Notes under the pieces: model-generated
What the model saw: only the letters and a program-made list of their open reading frames with translations
Databases searched by the model: none
Told to the model about the DNA's origin: nothing
Translations under genes and position numbers: made by a program
NCBI RefSeq assembly: GCF_017877355.1
Contig: NZ_JAGIPR010000004.1
Coordinates: forward strand, 186,001-250,000
Length of the DNA stretch: 64,000 bases
DNA from: Chryseobacterium jejuense
GTDB lineage: Bacteria > Bacteroidota > Bacteroidia > Flavobacteriales > Weeksellaceae
Direction of reading: 5' to 3'
Part shown: piece after piece, positions 62,071 to 64,000 of the stretch
How positions within the stretch are numbered: the first letter of the stretch is position 1
Layout of the letters: the number at the start of each line of letters is the position of its first letter

Positions 62071-63321
62071 TTAGTGCACTACTTTTACAAAATCTCCAGT
62101 TCTATATAATGCACCAATTGGTAAGCCTGCAGAAATCGCGGCCGCATTATCTGCAAAGTCATTACAACCTTCAATTAATGCCGGAGTAAGATCTGAAGCT
62201 TGTTTTACAACGTGAAGTGGTGCAGATGGGGCACTAATCCCAATACCAACTCTTCCTTCAAAATAATTTTTGGTATCTGCTCCCTGAGAATACAGATTAT
62301 AGGCATTTGCTGCAGTATCCCCAGTAAACCGATAACGACCGATGAAAACCCCAAAGGAATTCTGAATATTTTTTGTCCCGTTATTATTACCCGTAGTAAT
62401 TGCCAATCCAGCTAATCTTGAAATATTATAGGTTCCAGATCCTATAAAGTCAGTATAAGATCCTATAACCTCTATTGATGAAGTTGAATTAAAAGTTCCG
62501 GTAATGTTGGGTGAAAATTGAGTAATAAGTCCCCGTACCTGAGGAATATTGAATGTTCCAGTTCCGCTCAATCTTATATCATTCTTATACCCATATAGCC
62601 AGCTAATATTAGCCGTTTTTCCGCTACCAGCAGAAGGTGAGGCAACACTACTGACCGCCCTCATATCACTAATCGACAAATCACCTACAATTGCTGAGCT
62701 GCGAGTTAAGTTTGAAATACCATATAGAGTACCTCCACCATTTACTGCAATATCATGTACTTCCGTATCAATTCCAGATTTCGCTCCTTGTTTATTTGAA
62801 ACCATTTGATTTTGAATACCAAAAGAAGAACCAGTTCCTCCTGAACTATTATTTTCAAAAACATTAAGATTACTATTAGGTGTTGCTCCTGGATTTGTGC
62901 CAATAGCTACTTTTCCAGTCTGATAAATGTTTTGAGCATTACTAATGGCTTCATTGGTAGTTCCTGATACTCTCCAGGGTTCTCCCGCTGTTGAACCTTT
63001 TAAAGTCTGCCATATAACACCATCAAAATAATAGTACCCTATATTAGTCACATTTGCAGTCTTTGTTGTCGTATCTACAGGCAATAATGCTTGCGTAACG
63101 TAAACAATAGTTCCGGTTTGCGGGATATCATAATTCGTATCTTTCGCCTTCAGTTCAGCTCCGGTTAATCGGGGTGCTATAAATCCGTCTGTTTTTGTAA
63201 GATCTGAAGGTGCTGCTATCACATCTAGTGTTGCTTTAGGTGTTGTTGTATTAATTCCTACCTGAGCATATGCAATGGAAGAAATAACAATTGTTGTGGT
63301 TAATAAAATCTTTTTTTTCAT
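62071..63321 (-). CDS. Secreted VGINT-family protein (416 aa)
   Basis: The protein has a signal peptide (SSIAYAQ) then VGINTTTPKATLDVIA, and shares the segment GFIAPRLTGAELKAKDTNYD and YYYFDGVIWQ with the protein at 17901-19031. The middle (about 130-370) is Gly/Ser/Asn-rich beta sequence. The end, DNAAAISAGLPIGALYRTGD followed by KVVH, resembles ends of phage tail-fibre or hyaluronidase-like proteins in Bacteroidetes. No T9SS sorting domain is visible. It is the fifth member of this family in the window and is likely a surface or periplasmic fibre. Confidence 0.78.
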   Translation of the reverse strand: MKKKILLTTTIVISSIAYAQVGINTTTPKATLDVIAAPSDLTKTDGFIAPRLTGAELKAKDTNYDIPQTGTIVYVTQALLPVDTTTKTANVTNIGYYYFDGVIWQTLKGSTAGEPWRVSGTTNEAISNAQNIYQTGKVAIGTNPGATPNSNLNVFENNSSGGTGSSFGIQNQMVSNKQGAKSGIDTEVHDIAVNGGGTLYGISNLTRSSAIVGDLSISDMRAVSSVASPSAGSGKTANISWLYGYKNDIRLSGTGTFNIPQVRGLITQFSPNITGTFNSTSSIEVIGSYTDFIGSGTYNISRLAGLAITTGNNNGTKNIQNSFGVFIGRYRFTGDTAANAYNLYSQGADTKNYFEGRVGIGISAPSAPLHVVKQASDLTPALIEGCNDFADNAAAISAGLPIGALYRTGDFVKVVH

Positions 63322-64000
63322 CTAAATTGTTGTTTAAATTATTGTTTTTCAATTAGTTAATTGACTTATAATTTGATATATGTTGTATAACATTATTTGT
63401 GTTGGAAAAAGATTATTTTTTCCTATAAATAATCACATTGGGTTACGATAATATAAGCTGATTATCTAAATTATTTTCTTGATGCAAAGTAAATTGTAAA
63501 TTCAAATAACATGCAAAAAACACACTATCTCAAATCTACATCAACAACACAATCAACTGAAAAACAATATGTTAATATTAATAATTTAAAATTAGATCAG
63601 AATTCAAATTATATCACTAAAATTGGTTTTTCTTATTAAAAAAAACATATAATATCATTTATAATGACAAAAACAGAGACTTCTACCTTAATAAAATTGA
63701 TATGATAAATTAATCTCTGTGGACAATGATTGCCATTTGTCTTTCAAGGTGATTTGGTATAATTCTTACAGACATGTTGTATTTATGTAGTACATACACA
63801 GCATAACACTCAAGCAGTGTTAATTAAATCCGTGGTGCATTTAAGCAATTCCAGTTTTTAAATTGTTAATGTTTATATTGTTTAGCTTATTAATTCATTG
63901 TATAACAGTCAGGGCCATTATCTTAGATAATACTCTGTTTTTGAATCCATCGAATGATTTAGCCTAGTTTCTTCTAATTATAAATTGATCACATAATTGA
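63322..64000. other. AT-rich end region, no gene seen
   Basis: About 680 bp without a supported ORF, RNA gene or clear promoter. It may hold the promoter of the gene at 62071 and lead into a gene outside the window. Confidence 0.5.

Overview
The window looks like a chromosome segment of a Flavobacteriia bacterium, most likely Chryseobacterium or a close relative in the Weeksellaceae. The basis is low GC, type IX secretion sorting signals, TAnnTTTG (-7) promoters, secreted proteins that begin with a VGINT-type repeat, a TonB receptor, and housekeeping proteins of Bacteroidetes type. Nothing was searched; every name rests on reading motifs and recalled family knowledge.

Layout. 1-6.2 kb: a small envelope operon (DUF5777 beta-barrel, cytochrome-like lipoprotein, YceI, ankyrin protein) behind a Crp/Fnr regulator, with a GTGA-N6-TCAC palindrome at its promoter, then a TonB-dependent receptor and a membrane-anchored partner. 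6.2-38.7 kb: the old translation/transcription cluster, read on the minus strand as ssrA (opposite strand), rpsU, xerC, hpf, tRNA Thr-Tyr-Gly (duplicated)-Thr, tuf, tRNA-Trp, secE, nusG, rplKAJL, rpoB, rpoC, DUF3467. Three blocks break it: a two-component system plus heavy-metal RND efflux operon between the tRNAs and tuf, three paralogous secreted proteins between nusG and rplK, and secreted or T9SS proteins between rplL and rpoB.

38.65-59.13 kb: an integrative element of about 20.5 kb inserted at the 3' end of ssrA (tmRNA). A 61-bp direct repeat with one mismatch forms the ends. A tyrosine recombinase sits at the right end, paired arm-type repeats lie just inside both ends, and an element-borne terminator replaces the displaced ssrA terminator. 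Its minus-strand left third looks like anti-phage defence: a three-gene putative nuclease operon resembling GAPS4 plus an extra gene, and an operon of a GIY-YIG protein, an OLD-family nuclease and a UvrD-like helicase (class 2 OLD / Gabija-like). The plus-strand middle holds an ArdA antirestriction protein behind a strong hairpin, a serine recombinase, a VirE_N/primase-like protein, a frameshifted small gene, a strongly folded 108-nt noncoding segment and a three-gene envelope operon. The right end carries a minus-strand cassette of VgrG, a signal-less NodB-type deacetylase, a small membrane-anchored protein and a PAAR-like DUF4280 protein: apparently a type VI secretion spike with its effector and immunity gene, without the rest of a T6SS.

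59.1-64 kb: ordinary chromosome again, with a TPR/LuxR-type membrane regulator, a pair of small HTH proteins, a membrane protein and another VGINT-family surface protein.

The element therefore appears to couple phage defence, restriction evasion and interbacterial competition in one ssrA-targeting unit. This is inferred from gene content; no activity can be shown from sequence alone.
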